A model generated the notes under the pieces. That model ran no database searches, had not been told where the DNA came from, and saw only the letters and a program-made list of their open reading frames with translations. Of a stretch of 64,000 bases of DNA, positions 49,496 through 60,297 are shown piece by piece. The DNA is from Helianthus annuus (lineage: Eukaryota > Streptophyta > Magnoliopsida > Asterales > Asteraceae), in contig NC_035433.2 of assembly GCF_002127325.2 (NCBI RefSeq), positions 145,421,472 through 145,485,471 of the forward strand, written 5' to 3'. Both the position numbers and the translations under genes were made by a program. How positions within the stretch are numbered: position 1 is the first letter of the stretch; every line of letters starts with the position of its first letter.

Positions 49496-51204
49496 GCAGG
49501 ATCCTCCTGATACATATGATCCTTACATTGAAAGCATCCTCGAAGGATCCCAACGATGTCAATGATCCTCACTCTGGTAAAGTCCTTATCTTAAAACTAT
49601 TCCATTTTCTTATTTTTACCTAAGGATAAGGATCATGCATCCTTCATCCTCCTCTCACGAGAATTTGAGTTATGATAGTCCAGGTATCCTCAGCATATCG
49701 TTAAGAATCTTCAAAAGCACCTCAGATCCTTGGGTTCAACCCCAGTTATCCTTGGGCTTGTCCCCAGTTTCCGCCTGTAGCGCACGATGATCCTGGTATA
49801 GTTCACGTCTTTGGGACCAGTACCCACTTTCGGGGCTGACAACCTCATCGTACTGGCTATACCCAGGATCCTACGTATAATGGTAGACGTACTATACATC
49901 CGTTCCTAAGGTTTCTAACGTTTTCACGTTAGCTAAGGTTTTGACATTTTCATGTCACTAAGTTTGGATAGTCGCCAGTAAGGGCCATACTCCAGTTTAC
50001 ATATGATCCTTACATTGAAAGCATCCTCGAAGGATCCCAGCGATGTCAATGATCCTCACTCTGGTAAAGTCCTTATCTTAAAACTATTCCATTTTCTTAT
50101 TTTTACCTAAGGATAAGGATCATGCATCCTTCATCCTCCTCTCACGAGAATTTGAGTTATGATAGTCCAGGTATCCTCAGCATATCGTTAAGAATCTTCA
50201 AAAGCACCTCAGATCCTTGGGTTCAACCCCAGTTATCCTTGGGCTTGTCCCCAGTTTTCGCCTGTAGCGCACGATGATCCTGGTATAGTTCACGTCTTTG
50301 GGACCAGTACCCACTTTCGGGGCTGACAACCTCATCGTACTGGCTATACCCAGGATCCTACGTATAATGGTAGACGTACCATACATCCGTTCCTAAGGTT
50401 TCTAACGTTTTCACGTTAGCTAAGGTTTTGACATTTTCATGTCACTAAGTTTGGATAGTCGCCAGTATGGGCCATACTCCAGTTTACATACGATCCTTGG
50501 GCTTGTCCCCAGTTATCCTATGGGCTTGTCCCCAGTTATCCTTTGGGCTTGTCCCCAGTTACTAACTTATCTTTTATATTGGCTTAGTCCCAAGTTATAT
50601 TCCATTTTTCAGGTTTTCGAAGTTAAACAATTAAGGATCCTTAATCCTTATTACCCGTCAAAGTCTTACTTATGGTTATCCTGATTAAAGGTTAGGATCC
50701 TAACTTGGATTCTCAGGTATGATCCTTGACTGTTTTGATTATACTCATTATTTTGAACAACCCTTACACTTTGACAACTAAGCCTATGATCCTTGAAATA
50801 AACTACTTTGAAAATTTTCGATTATAGGATATTTGATCCAGGATCATATCCTAAAATTCTTGAACATGATTTGCTTAACTTTTCTTACTCAAACAAATAC
50901 ATTTCTAAACAAGCAGAAAATAAGAGGATAAACAAAGGATAACAAAACAAGATAAGCCAAAAAGATTAGAGTTATTTTATTAACAAAAGGATTTAAAACC
51001 CTTCAAAGTTGTCAAAATTACCAACCCACGTTTCTACCAGCAAAACGTGGCCCGTCCACATGGGTTGGCAAAGGGTGTCCATTGTTTGTGCGGTCTTAGC
51101 ATGCAGGAAAATAAAAGGCAGCAGGATCACAAAGGCTTCATCCCCCAAACAGAGGATCCCTCCACCATTTGCGATCCTACCTATTGTCCAAAGGATCCAG
51201 GATC
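49496..51204 (+). other. Element C 3' non-coding region with 487-bp tandem duplication
   Basis: No supported gene. Units 49513-49999 and 50000-50486 are near-identical direct copies (period 487 bp). Each contains the two conserved hairpins. A three-unit 23-bp minisatellite follows at 50492-50560. B has a single copy of this segment. Confidence 0.85.
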
Positions 51205-51209
51205 CTTAA

Positions 51210-51928
51210 TGTTAGGGCTGGATTTTTATAACATATGATCCTTACATGTGATCCTAACCAGTGATCCTTATTTCTTTGGCAGATAGTGATCCTCAGAAGA
51301 GTTCCAGGTTCAGGATCACGGACCATCATAGGGATCCTCATGCTAACAGTTGTTTTCATTGAATTTAATGTTATCTTGTAGGAATGTCTGGCAGGATCCG
51401 CTCTTAGCATCGCAAACAAGGGACGCGTCTTTACAACTTTGGCATATGCTTAATCAGAGATGAACGTTGTAAAGGATATGGAAACTCAGCATGATTTAAG
51501 GGCGATAATTTAGGCTAGATTTACTTTTATTCCTAAAGGGGTAATGAGCTGATTATTAGTCTGTTTACCTAAAATAGGCCACCCACACTTGTATATATAA
51601 CACTCTTCCACATTCGGAAGACACACAACATTTTTCTCACACGCTTAGACACCCGATACTATAGTGATCCTTGTACTCAGCTCATTATCATCCGAAGTTG
51701 TAACCATTATTTGTTATATTGAAGTTTGGTGATCGGTAGTTGCCATCACCCGAGGTTTTTTATGCCGGAGATCATTCATTGATCAAGGGCTTTTTCCTCG
51801 TATAAATCCTTGTGTCACTTGCATATTTCATACCAAAGTGATCCTTTACTTTTTCATTTAACCAAGCATCATTCCCCGTTTACATAGAGTTTGGTTGCAT
51901 TATCTTTGTGTGATTTTTGACCAAAACA
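51210..51928 (+). repeat. Solo LTR of Tat subfamily 1 inside element C
   Basis: 719 bp, TGTTAGGGCTGG ... GACCAAAACA, flanked by TSD CTTAA (51205-51209 and 51929-51933). Element B has the empty site at about 22431-22450. No primer site follows, so it is a true solo LTR, most likely left by recombination between the two LTRs of a full insertion. Confidence 0.93.
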
Positions 51929-52064
51929 CTTAATCCTAAAACTATTGTTTAAGTTACAGACCATCATTGTTTATAACATCACAACCACAAAAACCACTAC
52001 CAAATTTAAAAAAATTGGGCTCCGGCTAAGTCTCGAAATATCCATCATCGCCCCATCTTGCAGC

Positions 52065-53652
52065 TCAAACCTTCGCTGCACCATCACCACCAGCTCCACT
52101 TGCTTCTCCACCCTGATCCTTGCCAGCATCACCACCTTCAAGCATTGGGATCTCCTCAGCTTCATCATCATCCTCCAGCTCTGCCAACCTTGCCTTCCAG
52201 CCCTCCACATCCCATGTGCTCTTGTCAAAGGCAGGATCCTGAGCCTCCGTAGCCATCTGCAATTGGATCTTATACATAGCTATTGCGGCAGAGACCTTAG
52301 CATCTTGGGTGATATCATGCTTCTCGTAGTCAAAGTTGATCAGTGCTTTGACAGCTTCATCCTTGGTAGCCCGGAGCTCCTTCTCAAGATCAGCGATCCT
52401 GAGATCCTTCAGCACACCCATCTGTTGGAGGTCAACAATTTGGCGATCTTGATCTTCGACGTGGCCAACATAAGTCTCTATTTCAGTAAATTTCTACAAG
52501 GAAAACAAGGTATAACGTCAGAAACAAGTGATCCTCAAAACCGTCAGGATAACCAACAGGGGCAGTGATCCTAACCTCGTTGAAATAATCAAGAAACTGT
52601 TGGCGGAGCAGGGGAAATCCTTGAAGATCCTCAGAAGCCTTTCTCTTCTTTCCCTTACCCCTGACAGGTGCTTTAGGGGCTGAAGCAGATGGACTAGCAG
52701 CAGGGGTCTTCTTCCTTGTAGATTTGACATTAGCAAGATCATCAATACCAAACTTGGAGGCAGACTTAACAGATTTCCCAGCGCCTGCACAACCAAAATA
52801 AGATAAGTATTCTAACTAATCCTACATAGAACTACTTTTTAATAAAGAATACTTACTTGACATTGTGGCAGATGCGGAGGATACTTCCTGTGAATCTTGG
52901 GTGACAACTTGAAAACTTCTAGTCTCGGGATCAAGCTTCTTGAAGGCTAAAACTCTCTCTTTTGCAGCAGGTGTCAACTTCAGATGAGAAATGGAGATAG
53001 CTGCACAAAAAACAAAAAGACATTAGTGATCCTCATCCTAAGGAACAAGTCTGATGGTGATCCTTCCAGGATCCTCTATCCTACCATGAGTAGCCCACTC
53101 CTTGGGCAGATTCTTCCCATCAGGGATGGTATCCCTCCTAACAAAGAAGAACCGTCGCTTCCAGTTCGTGTCATTCTTGGTGACCTTGAAAACAGGGTGA
53201 TCCTCTCCGGCTTTCCGTTTTAACAAATATCGACAGGATCCAAACGTTGTGAGATCATACATCTCAGCCAGCTCCGCCATCCCTAAATCAGTCCCTTCCT
53301 GCTCAATGATCCTTTCAAGGGTATATAAAACCCTCCAAATCATTGGCATGGCCTGGATATAGAAGATGCCGGTGAGGGAAAAGAAGGACCGGGTGAATTG
53401 AGGAAAAGGATACGAATATCCTATTGTGAACGGAGTAACAGGAAAGGCTACCCAAGTGTCAGAGACAAAATCGCTTAAAGCAGTGGGAGTAAAAGACTTG
53501 AAGATAGCATCCGCCGGAAAACAGTGACGGATTCTATCGATGTGAGCATCGGTGAAGCAGCACCTCTCGGTGGGAGAGTCTTTAATGATCCCTTGACCTT
53601 TCAAGGGGCTGTTCTTCTTGGAATCCTTGTGAGGGGAATTCCGGAGCAACAT
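52065..53652 (-). CDS. Antisense four-exon gene of element C (449 aa; PF04195-like)
   Basis: Exons on the minus strand: 53085-53652, 52857-53000, 52576-52784, 52065-52493. Introns of 84, 72 and 82 nt begin GTAGGA, GTAAGT and GTTAGG and end GTGCAG, GTGCAG and TTGTAG. Exon lengths 568+144+209+429 = 1350, exactly 450 codons, and phases match at every junction. Exon 1 (about residues 40-170: WVAFPVTPF, YPFPQFTRSFFS, MPMIWRVLYTLERI, AEMYDLTTFGS, NWKRRFFFVRRD) resembles the plant family Pfam PF04195, named putative gypsy type transposon. Exon 3 is basic; exon 4 has a coiled-coil (IADLEKELRATKDEA) and an acidic end. It lies between pol and the 3' LTR, opposite to gag-pol. The function is unknown. 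Confidence 0.82.
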
Positions 53653-53793
53653 ATTCGCAGAAGAATGGAAAGAGAAAGAGAAACAGAGTAAGAGAAGGAA
53701 GAAAAGAGGAAGAATACCTGATCGATCTTCGGACGAGATTATAAAGGGAGTATCTCTTGAATTTAAATGCAAATTGATCCTAACTCTATCTCC

Positions 53794-53803
53794 TATTTAT
53801 AAT
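53794..53803 (-). promoter_or_regulatory. TATA box of the antisense gene (element C)
   Basis: Minus-strand ATTATAAATA about 142-151 bp upstream of the exon 1 ATG and about 155 bp inside the 3' LTR boundary. The same box is at 55742-55751 in element B. Confidence 0.6.
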
Positions 53804-53956
53804 GATGATCTGCAGGGCTGTCACTTCTGTGACGTAAGAGTTGCAACGGCTAGTCCGACTTCAACGGCTAGTTATTCGATTAGCTTGTTGCAGATAAGAT
53901 CAAGCAAAATATAACTCGCTTATTTACAATATAACTCCTTATATTTTAGGGGCAAT

Positions 53957-54674
53957 TGTTAGGGCTGGATTTTTATAACATGTGATCCTTACATGTGATC
54001 CTAACCAGTGATCCTTATTTCTTTGGCAGATAGTGATCCTCAGAAGAGTTCCAGGATCAGGATCACGGACCATCATAGGGATCCTCATTCTAACAGTTGT
54101 TTTCATTGAATTTAATGTTATCTTGCAGGAATGTCTAGCAGGATCCGCTCTTAGCAACGTAAACAAGGGACGCGTCTTTACAACTTTGGCATATGCTTAA
54201 TCAGAGATGAACGTTGTAAAGGATATGGGAACTCAGCATGATTTAAGGGCGATAATTAGGCTAGATTTACTTTTATTCCTAAAGGGGTAATGAGCTGATT
54301 ATTAGTCTGTTTACCTAAAATAGGCCACTCACACTTGTATATATAACAATCTTCCCCATTCGGAAGACACTCGACACATTTCTCACACGCTTAGACACAC
54401 GATACTATAGTGATCCTTGTACTCAGCTCATTATCATCCGAAGTTGTAACCATTATTTGTTATATTGAAGTTTGGTGATCGGTAGTTGCCATCACCCGAG
54501 GTTTTTTATGCCGGAGATCATTCATTGATCAAGGGCTTTTTCCTCGTATAAATCCTTGTGTCACTTGCATATTTCTTACCAAAGTGATCATTTACCTTTT
54601 CAACAAACCAAGCATCATTCCCCGTTTACTTAGAGTTTGGTTGCATTATCCTTGTGTGATTTTTGACCAAAACA
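53957..54674 (+). repeat. Element C 3' LTR (718 bp)
   Basis: Preceded by a weak purine tract (TTTTAGGGGCAAT). Termini as in the 5' LTR. Followed by TSD ATCAT (54675-54679) and the rest of B exon 3. Confidence 0.93.
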
Positions 54675-54679
54675 ATCAT

Positions 54680-55598
54680 CAATACCAAACTTGGAGGCAG
54701 ATTTAGCAGATTTTCCAGCGCCTACACAACCAAAATAAGATAAGTATTCTAACTAATTTAAAAATCTTACATAGAACTACTTTTTAAATGAGGATACTTA
54801 GTTGACATTGTGGCAGATGCGGAGGATACTTCCTGTGAATCTTGGGTGGCGACTTGAAAACTTCTAGTCTCAGGATCAAGCTTCTTGAAAGCTAAAACTC
54901 TCTCTTTTGCAGCAGGCGTCAACTTGAGATGAGCAACGGATATAGCTGCACAAAAAACAAAGAGAATATTAGTGATCCTCATCCTAAGGAACAAGTTTGA
55001 TGGTGATCCTTCCAGGATCCTCTATCCTACCATGAGTAGCCCACTCCTTGGGCAGATCCTTCCCATTAGGGATGGTATCCCTCCTAACAAAGAAGAATCG
55101 TCGCTTCCAATTCGTGTCATTCTTGGTGACCTTAAGAACAGGGTGATCCTATCCGGCTTTCCGTTTAAACAAATATCGGCAGGATCCAAACGTTGTGAGA
55201 TCATACATCTCAGCCAGCTCCGCCATTCCTAACTCAATCCCTTCCTGCTCAATGATCCTTTCAAGGGTATATAAAACCCTCCAGATCATTGGCATGGCCT
55301 GGATGTAGGAGATGCCGGTGAAAGAAAAGAAGGACTGGGTGAATTGAGGGAAAGGATAAGAATACCCTATCAAGAACGGAGTAACAGGAAAAGCTACCCA
55401 AATATCGGAGACAAGGTCACTTAAAGCGGTGGGAGTGAAAGATTTGAAAATGGCGTTCGCCGGAAAACAGTGACGAATTCTGTCAATCTGAACATCGGTG
55501 AAACAACACCTCTCATTGGGAGAATCCTTGATGATCCCTTGACCCTTCAAGGGACTATTCTTTTTAGGATCCTTATGAGGGGAGTTCCGGAGCAGCAT
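54680..55598 (-). pseudogene. Element B antisense gene, exons 1-2 and start of exon 3
   Basis: Exon 1 is 55031-55598 (568 nt, identical length to C), exon 2 is 54802-54945 (144 nt), and exon 3 begins at 54721. Exon 1 has a GAG-to-TAG nonsense change at 55149-55151. The donor after exon 2 reads CTAAGT in place of GTAAGT (54796-54801). Exon 3 is cut by element C. The gene is therefore dead in B, in step with decayed B pol. Confidence 0.85.
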
Positions 55599-55904
55599 AT
55601 TTGCAGAATGTAGGAGAGAAATAGAGAAACAGAGCAAGAGAAGGAAGAAAGAAGAAAAGAGATACCTGATCGATCTTCGGACGAGATTATAAAGGGAGTT
55701 TCTCTTGAATTTAAATGCGAATTGATCCTATCTCTATCTCCTATTTATAATGATGATCTGCAGGGCTGTCACTTCTGTGACGTAAGAATCACAACGGCTA
55801 GTCCGACTTCAACGGCTAGTTATCCGATTAGCTTGTTGCAGATAAGATCAAGCAAAATATAACTCGTTTATTTACAATATAACTCCTTATATTTTGGGGG
55901 CAAT

Positions 55905-56617
55905 TGTTAGGGCTGGATTTTTATGACATATGATCCTTACATGTGATCCTAACCAATGATCCTTATTTCATTTGACAGATGGTGATCCTCAGAAAAGTTC
56001 CAGGATCAGGATCACGGACCATCATAGGGATCCTCATACTAACAGTTGTTTTCATTGAATTTAATGTTATCTTACAGGAATGTCTAGCAGGGTCCGCTCT
56101 TAGCATCGCAAACAAGGGACGAGTCTTTACAACTTTGGCATATGCTTAATCAGAGTTGAACGTTGTAAAGGATATGGAAACTCGGCATGATTTAAGGGCG
56201 ATAATTTAGGCTAGATTTACTTTTATTCCTAAAGGGGTAATGAGCTGATAGTTAGTCTATTTACCTAAAATAGGGCCACTCACACTTGTATATATAGCAC
56301 TCTTCCACATTCGGAAGACACAACATTTTTTCTCACACGCTTAGACACACGATACTATAGTGATCCTTGTACTCAGCTCATTACCATCCGAAGTTGTAAC
56401 CATTATTTGTTATATTTGGTGATCGGTAGTTGCCATCACCCGAGGTTTTTTATGCCGGAGATCATTCATTGATCAAGGGCTTTTTCCTCGTATAAATCCT
56501 TGTGTCACTTGCATATTTCTTACAAAAGTGATCCTTTACTTTTCAACAAACCAAGCATCATTCCCCGTTTACATAGAGTTTGGTTGCATTATCCTTGTGT
56601 GATTTTTGACCAAAACA
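55905..56617 (+). repeat. Element B 3' LTR (713 bp)
   Basis: TGTTAGGGCTGG ... GACCAAAACA, preceded by purine tract TTTTGGGGGCAAT. Right flank is element H pol (expected TSD AATCC, 56618-56622; the left copy is off window). Confidence 0.9.
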
Positions 56618-57955
56618 AATCCTATGTGTTTCAAAATAATGTCTAAGCTTTGTTGATGCCATTACTAGAGCTAGTATAAGTTTTTCTAGGTGAGAATATC
56701 TAGTTTCCGCATTTAACAAACTTTTGCTAACATAATAAACAGGATACTGCTGACCTTCGTGATCCTTGACGAGTACTGCACTTACTGCATTCCCTGATAC
56801 TGCCAGATACAAGGATAATGGTTCACCATCCTCAGGCTTCATCAATAGAGGTGCGGTTGAGAGATACTGCTTCAAATCCTGCAGGGCTGCTTCATGCTTC
56901 TCACCCCACTCAAACTTTTTATTCTTTTTCAGGATATCATAGAATTCTTTACACTTTTCCGAGGATCTTGATATGAATCTATTTAAGGTTGCCACTCGCC
57001 CTGTTAGCCGTTGAACATCCTTCATATTCGAGGGAGACTTTATATTCAAGATAGCTTTGATCTGCTCCGGGCTTGCCTCTATCCCTCTTTTTGTCACCAT
57101 GTATCCTAAAAACTTTCCTGCCCCCACTCCAAAATGACACTTTGCAGGATTAAGTTTCATATTATACTGGTCCAGGATATCGAATGCTCCTTTAATATCC
57201 TGAAGATGATCCTCATCTTTCTTGGATTTGACCACCATATCATCAATGTATACTTCCATGGTGTCCCCCAGTTTGTCTTTAAACATCATATTCACCAATC
57301 TCTGGTACGTTGCACCTGCATTTTTTAAACCGAAAGGCATAGCAGTATAACAATAAATACCTGTTGGTGTCATGAAAGCAGTATCCTCCTGGTCCGAAGG
57401 TTCCATTTGAATCTGCTGGAATCCTGAGGACGCATCCATGAAGGTCAACATTTCATGACCGGCAGTGGCATCCACCATCGAGTCTATATGAGGCAGAGGG
57501 AATGGGTCTTTTGGACAAGCTTTGTTCAGGTCTGTGTAGTCTACACAGACTCTCCACTTCCCATTCTTCTTTTGTACCACCACCACATTTGCTAGCCATC
57601 TAGGGAATTTGACTTCTCTAATCATCCTGGACTTCAGTAATCTTTCAACTTCCTCTTGGATAATTGCATTCCGCTCAGGGGCGAATTTCCTTCTCTTTTG
57701 TTGTATAGGCTTGAACGACCTGTCAATTCCAAGCTTGTGAGTAATAATGTCTTTAGATATACCTGTCATATCCTCATGCTTCCACGCAAACGTTGACATC
57801 CTGCATTTCAAAAAGTTAATTAATTGTTCTTCAATATCCTGAGGGATATTGGTTCCCACGAGCACCGAAATATCGGGATTATCCTGGTCTAGGATAATTT
57901 TCTTCACATCCTGCTCCGGATCCTCCACGATATCCTGGGCCCGCGTCTTTAATTG
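56618..57955 (-). CDS. Element H pol, N-terminal part: RT and start of RNase H
   Basis: Frame continues from the gag UAG. RT has WRVCVDYTDLNKACPKDPFPLP, YIDDMVVKS and FGLKNAGATYQRLV. The degenerate first RNase H region reads LYLAVSGNAVSAVL, then KLRHYFETHR, where element B cuts the frame. Everything after (second RNase H, integrase) is off window. No premature stop in the visible part. Confidence 0.92.
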
Positions 57956-57958
57956 CTA
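57950..57958 (-). promoter_or_regulatory. Gag-pol readthrough context of element H
   Basis: TAG (57956-57958) followed by CAATTA (57950-57955), identical to subfamily 1 although neighbouring codons differ (GCA before, AAGACG after). I do not see the 8-bp hairpin of subfamily 1 downstream. Confidence 0.7.
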
Positions 57959-60214
57959 TGCTGCACTAGGTTTGGTTGAGGATTTCATCGAATATGAGTA
58001 GCATTCTTTCGCCTCCTGCTGATCACTGTCGATCTTGACAACCCCCCAAGGGGTAGGGATCTTGATGCATTGGTGATACGTTGATGGAACGGCCTTCATA
58101 TCGTGGATCCATGGTCTTCCTAGGATGATGTTATAGCAGGATAGAGAATCCATCACACAGAAACGTTGCATCTTGTTGACTCCTTCAACATATACGAGTA
58201 GCCTTATCTCTCCCACTGTGTTCCTAGCTTCTCCACTGAAACCAACGAGCACAGTAGACTTCGAAGTGATATCCATCGGAGACACATTCATTCTCTTCAG
58301 AGTCTCCAATTGTATTATGTCGACGGAGCTGCCATTATCAACCAATATCCTGCGCACAAAATGGTTAGCCACATATAATGTTATTACCAGAGCATCATGG
58401 TGAGGATCCTGGACAGTATCTCTATCCACTGCATCAAAAGTGATCACTTTTTCAGTTGTGAGCGTAGTCATCCTAATAGGTTTGTCTCCCCTCTCGGCCT
58501 TAGCTTCCTTTGCATGTCTCTTGGCCGCCGAATACGAAGTTCCGCAAATGTGGGATCCTCCTGAAATGAAGTTGATTATCTTGGCATCGGCGGGAGGTGA
58601 TGCCGCTCGCTCAGGATCCTTCTCAGTATCCTGACCCTTATTCTTCTTTCTCCCTAAGAGATCTTTCAAATATCCCTTTCTTAGAAGGTAGCTGATTTCT
58701 TTCCTCAGAGCGATGCAATCCTCAGTCATATGTCCAAAATCTTCGTGGAAAGCACACCATTTTGACTTGTCTTTCCAATCTGCTTTTTGTTGATTCTTTC
58801 GAGGCCACCTGGCTTTATCTCCCAAACCCTGCATAGCATACATTAGTTCAGGTATATTAACAGAAAAACAATATTCAGATAATTCAGGATATTCTTCAGG
58901 ATCCTCGTCTTCAACAGCATTCACTCTCTTGTTATCATTTCTGCCATATGGCTTAGAGCGATATGGTCTATATGAGGATTCCGATTTCCTGTTAGTCGAT
59001 TCATATGTTGAGGATGCATTCATCCTTTCTTGCATTTTTCTGTCGTCCTCCAACCGAATATATCTTAGAGCCCTGTTCCGGGCTTCATCCAGGTTCCTGC
59101 ATGGGTTCATTACAAGGTCTTGATAGAATTGAGAATCCTTTTGCAGCCCCATCTTGAAAGCTTGCACAGCTGTTGCAACATCAAGATGGGGAATGTCTAG
59201 TGATTCCCGGCTGAACTTGTTCACATAATCCCTAAGGGATTCCTGAGGCCCTTGTGTTATCCTGTAGAGATCACTTGTTAATTTTTCAAAGCTTCTACTA
59301 CAAGAAAATTGACTATTAAATAAATTTACTAAGTGAGCAAAAGCTGTAATCGAATGTGGAGGAACATTCAAGAGCCATTTCAAAGCCGATCCTGTCAAGG
59401 TTGAACCAAAACCCTTGCACAGGCACGCTTCCTTGAGCTCCGGAGGGATAGGGTTGATCTCTATCCTTTCCCTATACTGGGCAATATGCTCTTCAGGATC
59501 CGTGGTTCCGTCGTAAAGCTTCATGTTTGGAGTCTGGAATCTTTTTGGGATTTCAGCATCACATATGGGATGCACGAACCGAGATATCCTGTGGCTATCC
59601 TGGGATACTTCAGGAATTGGCTGCACCACCCCAGGTACACTGGATATCATATCCTTTAATTTCTGAAGCTCCCTGGATAATTCTGACGTTACAGTTGTAT
59701 CCTGCAGAGATCCAACACTGTTAGTGGCAATAGCATTATTATTATTTGATACGTTACCCGTTAGAGGATTTTGCCCATATCCTGAAGCATATCCTGAGTT
59801 CCTCATGGTTGATATCCTGACCGAGGAGGGTATTTCAGGAGTATGATTCTGAGGAAGGCTGGGTACAATATTCCCCTTGTTATCCTCAGTATACACAGCT
59901 GAACTAAAGTTCAACGCTCTGGGATGTAATGGAGTGACATTATCCTCAACAGATCTGCTCGAGCCAGACTTCAGGAGTTGTATTTCTCTTAAAAGCATTT
60001 GGTTCGTTTCCTGTTGCTGCCTCATTTGTTCCTGCACACTTCCAAATAAGGTTAGAATTTCATCGTTAGAAGCTAAAACAGGAGCAGATCCCTGGACACT
60101 CCGAGTAGGGATAACATCTTGAGATTGTGTAGAGGCTGGCATCCTTGGAGGAGGTGGTGGAAGCACCGAACCAACTGTTGCAGAAGTTGTAGCAGACATA
60201 GTAGAAGAGCTCAT
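57956..60214 (-). CDS. Element H gag-protease polyprotein
   Basis: Start chosen at ATG 60212-60214 (MSSSTMSATTSATVGS), 83 bp after the LTR edge, as in A and C; an upstream in-frame ATG at 60295 overlaps the primer site and is unlikely. Pro-rich N-terminus, helical EQMRQQQETNQMLLREIQLL, Ty3 gag domain (MKLYDGTTDPEEHIAQYRER), zinc-type motif CAFHEDFGHMTEDC, protease with ILVDNGSSVDII and IILGRPWIH. It is shorter than in subfamily 1 and lacks the QGSSFVPGSSQ repeats. The frame is fully open. Confidence 0.92.
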   Translation of the reverse strand: MSSSTMSATTSATVGSVLPPPPPRMPASTQSQDVIPTRSVQGSAPVLASNDEILTLFGSVQEQMRQQQETNQMLLREIQLLKSGSSRSVEDNVTPLHPRALNFSSAVYTEDNKGNIVPSLPQNHTPEIPSSVRISTMRNSGYASGYGQNPLTGNVSNNNNAIATNSVGSLQDTTVTSELSRELQKLKDMISSVPGVVQPIPEVSQDSHRISRFVHPICDAEIPKRFQTPNMKLYDGTTDPEEHIAQYRERIEINPIPPELKEACLCKGFGSTLTGSALKWLLNVPPHSITAFAHLVNLFNSQFSCSRSFEKLTSDLYRITQGPQESLRDYVNKFSRESLDIPHLDVATAVQAFKMGLQKDSQFYQDLVMNPCRNLDEARNRALRYIRLEDDRKMQERMNASSTYESTNRKSESSYRPYRSKPYGRNDNKRVNAVEDEDPEEYPELSEYCFSVNIPELMYAMQGLGDKARWPRKNQQKADWKDKSKWCAFHEDFGHMTEDCIALRKEISYLLRKGYLKDLLGRKKNKGQDTEKDPERAASPPADAKIINFISGGSHICGTSYSAAKRHAKEAKAERGDKPIRMTTLTTEKVITFDAVDRDTVQDPHHDALVITLYVANHFVRRILVDNGSSVDIIQLETLKRMNVSPMDITSKSTVLVGFSGEARNTVGEIRLLVYVEGVNKMQRFCVMDSLSCYNIILGRPWIHDMKAVPSTYHQCIKIPTPWGVVKIDSDQQEAKECYSYSMKSSTKPSAA

Positions 60215-60276
60215 GTTTGAAAACAGAAAACCGATTAACGATTTCACAAAGATTTTTAGTAAAGAAAGCACCACTT

Positions 60277-60294
60277 GCCCCACGGTGGGCGCCA
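60277..60294 (-). other. Element H primer-binding site
   Basis: Minus-strand TGGCGCCCACCGTGGGGC, three bases after the LTR edge; identical to A and C. Confidence 0.8.
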
Positions 60295-60297
60295 AAT

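Noticed and set aside
51929..51933. Reading 51210-51928 as the true 3' LTR of element C
   Set aside because: It has its own TSD CTTAA and splits sequence that is continuous in B; the true 3' LTR is 53957-54674, paired by TSD ATCAT.
53038..53772. Single-exon reading of the antisense gene, starting at the upstream ATG and ending at 53038
   Set aside because: The upstream ATG lies near the predicted transcription start, and the tail after 53085 is intron; the four-exon model closes in frame with GT-AG introns.
57900..57949. Downstream hairpin after the element H leaky stop
   Set aside because: Only weak 4-6 bp pairings such as GGAT/ATCC and GGGCCC are visible; nothing comparable to the 8-bp stem of subfamily 1.
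60215..60295. Upstream ATG extension of element H gag
   Set aside because: Overlaps the primer-binding site and is not shared with A or C; ATG at 60214 matches the family's leader length.
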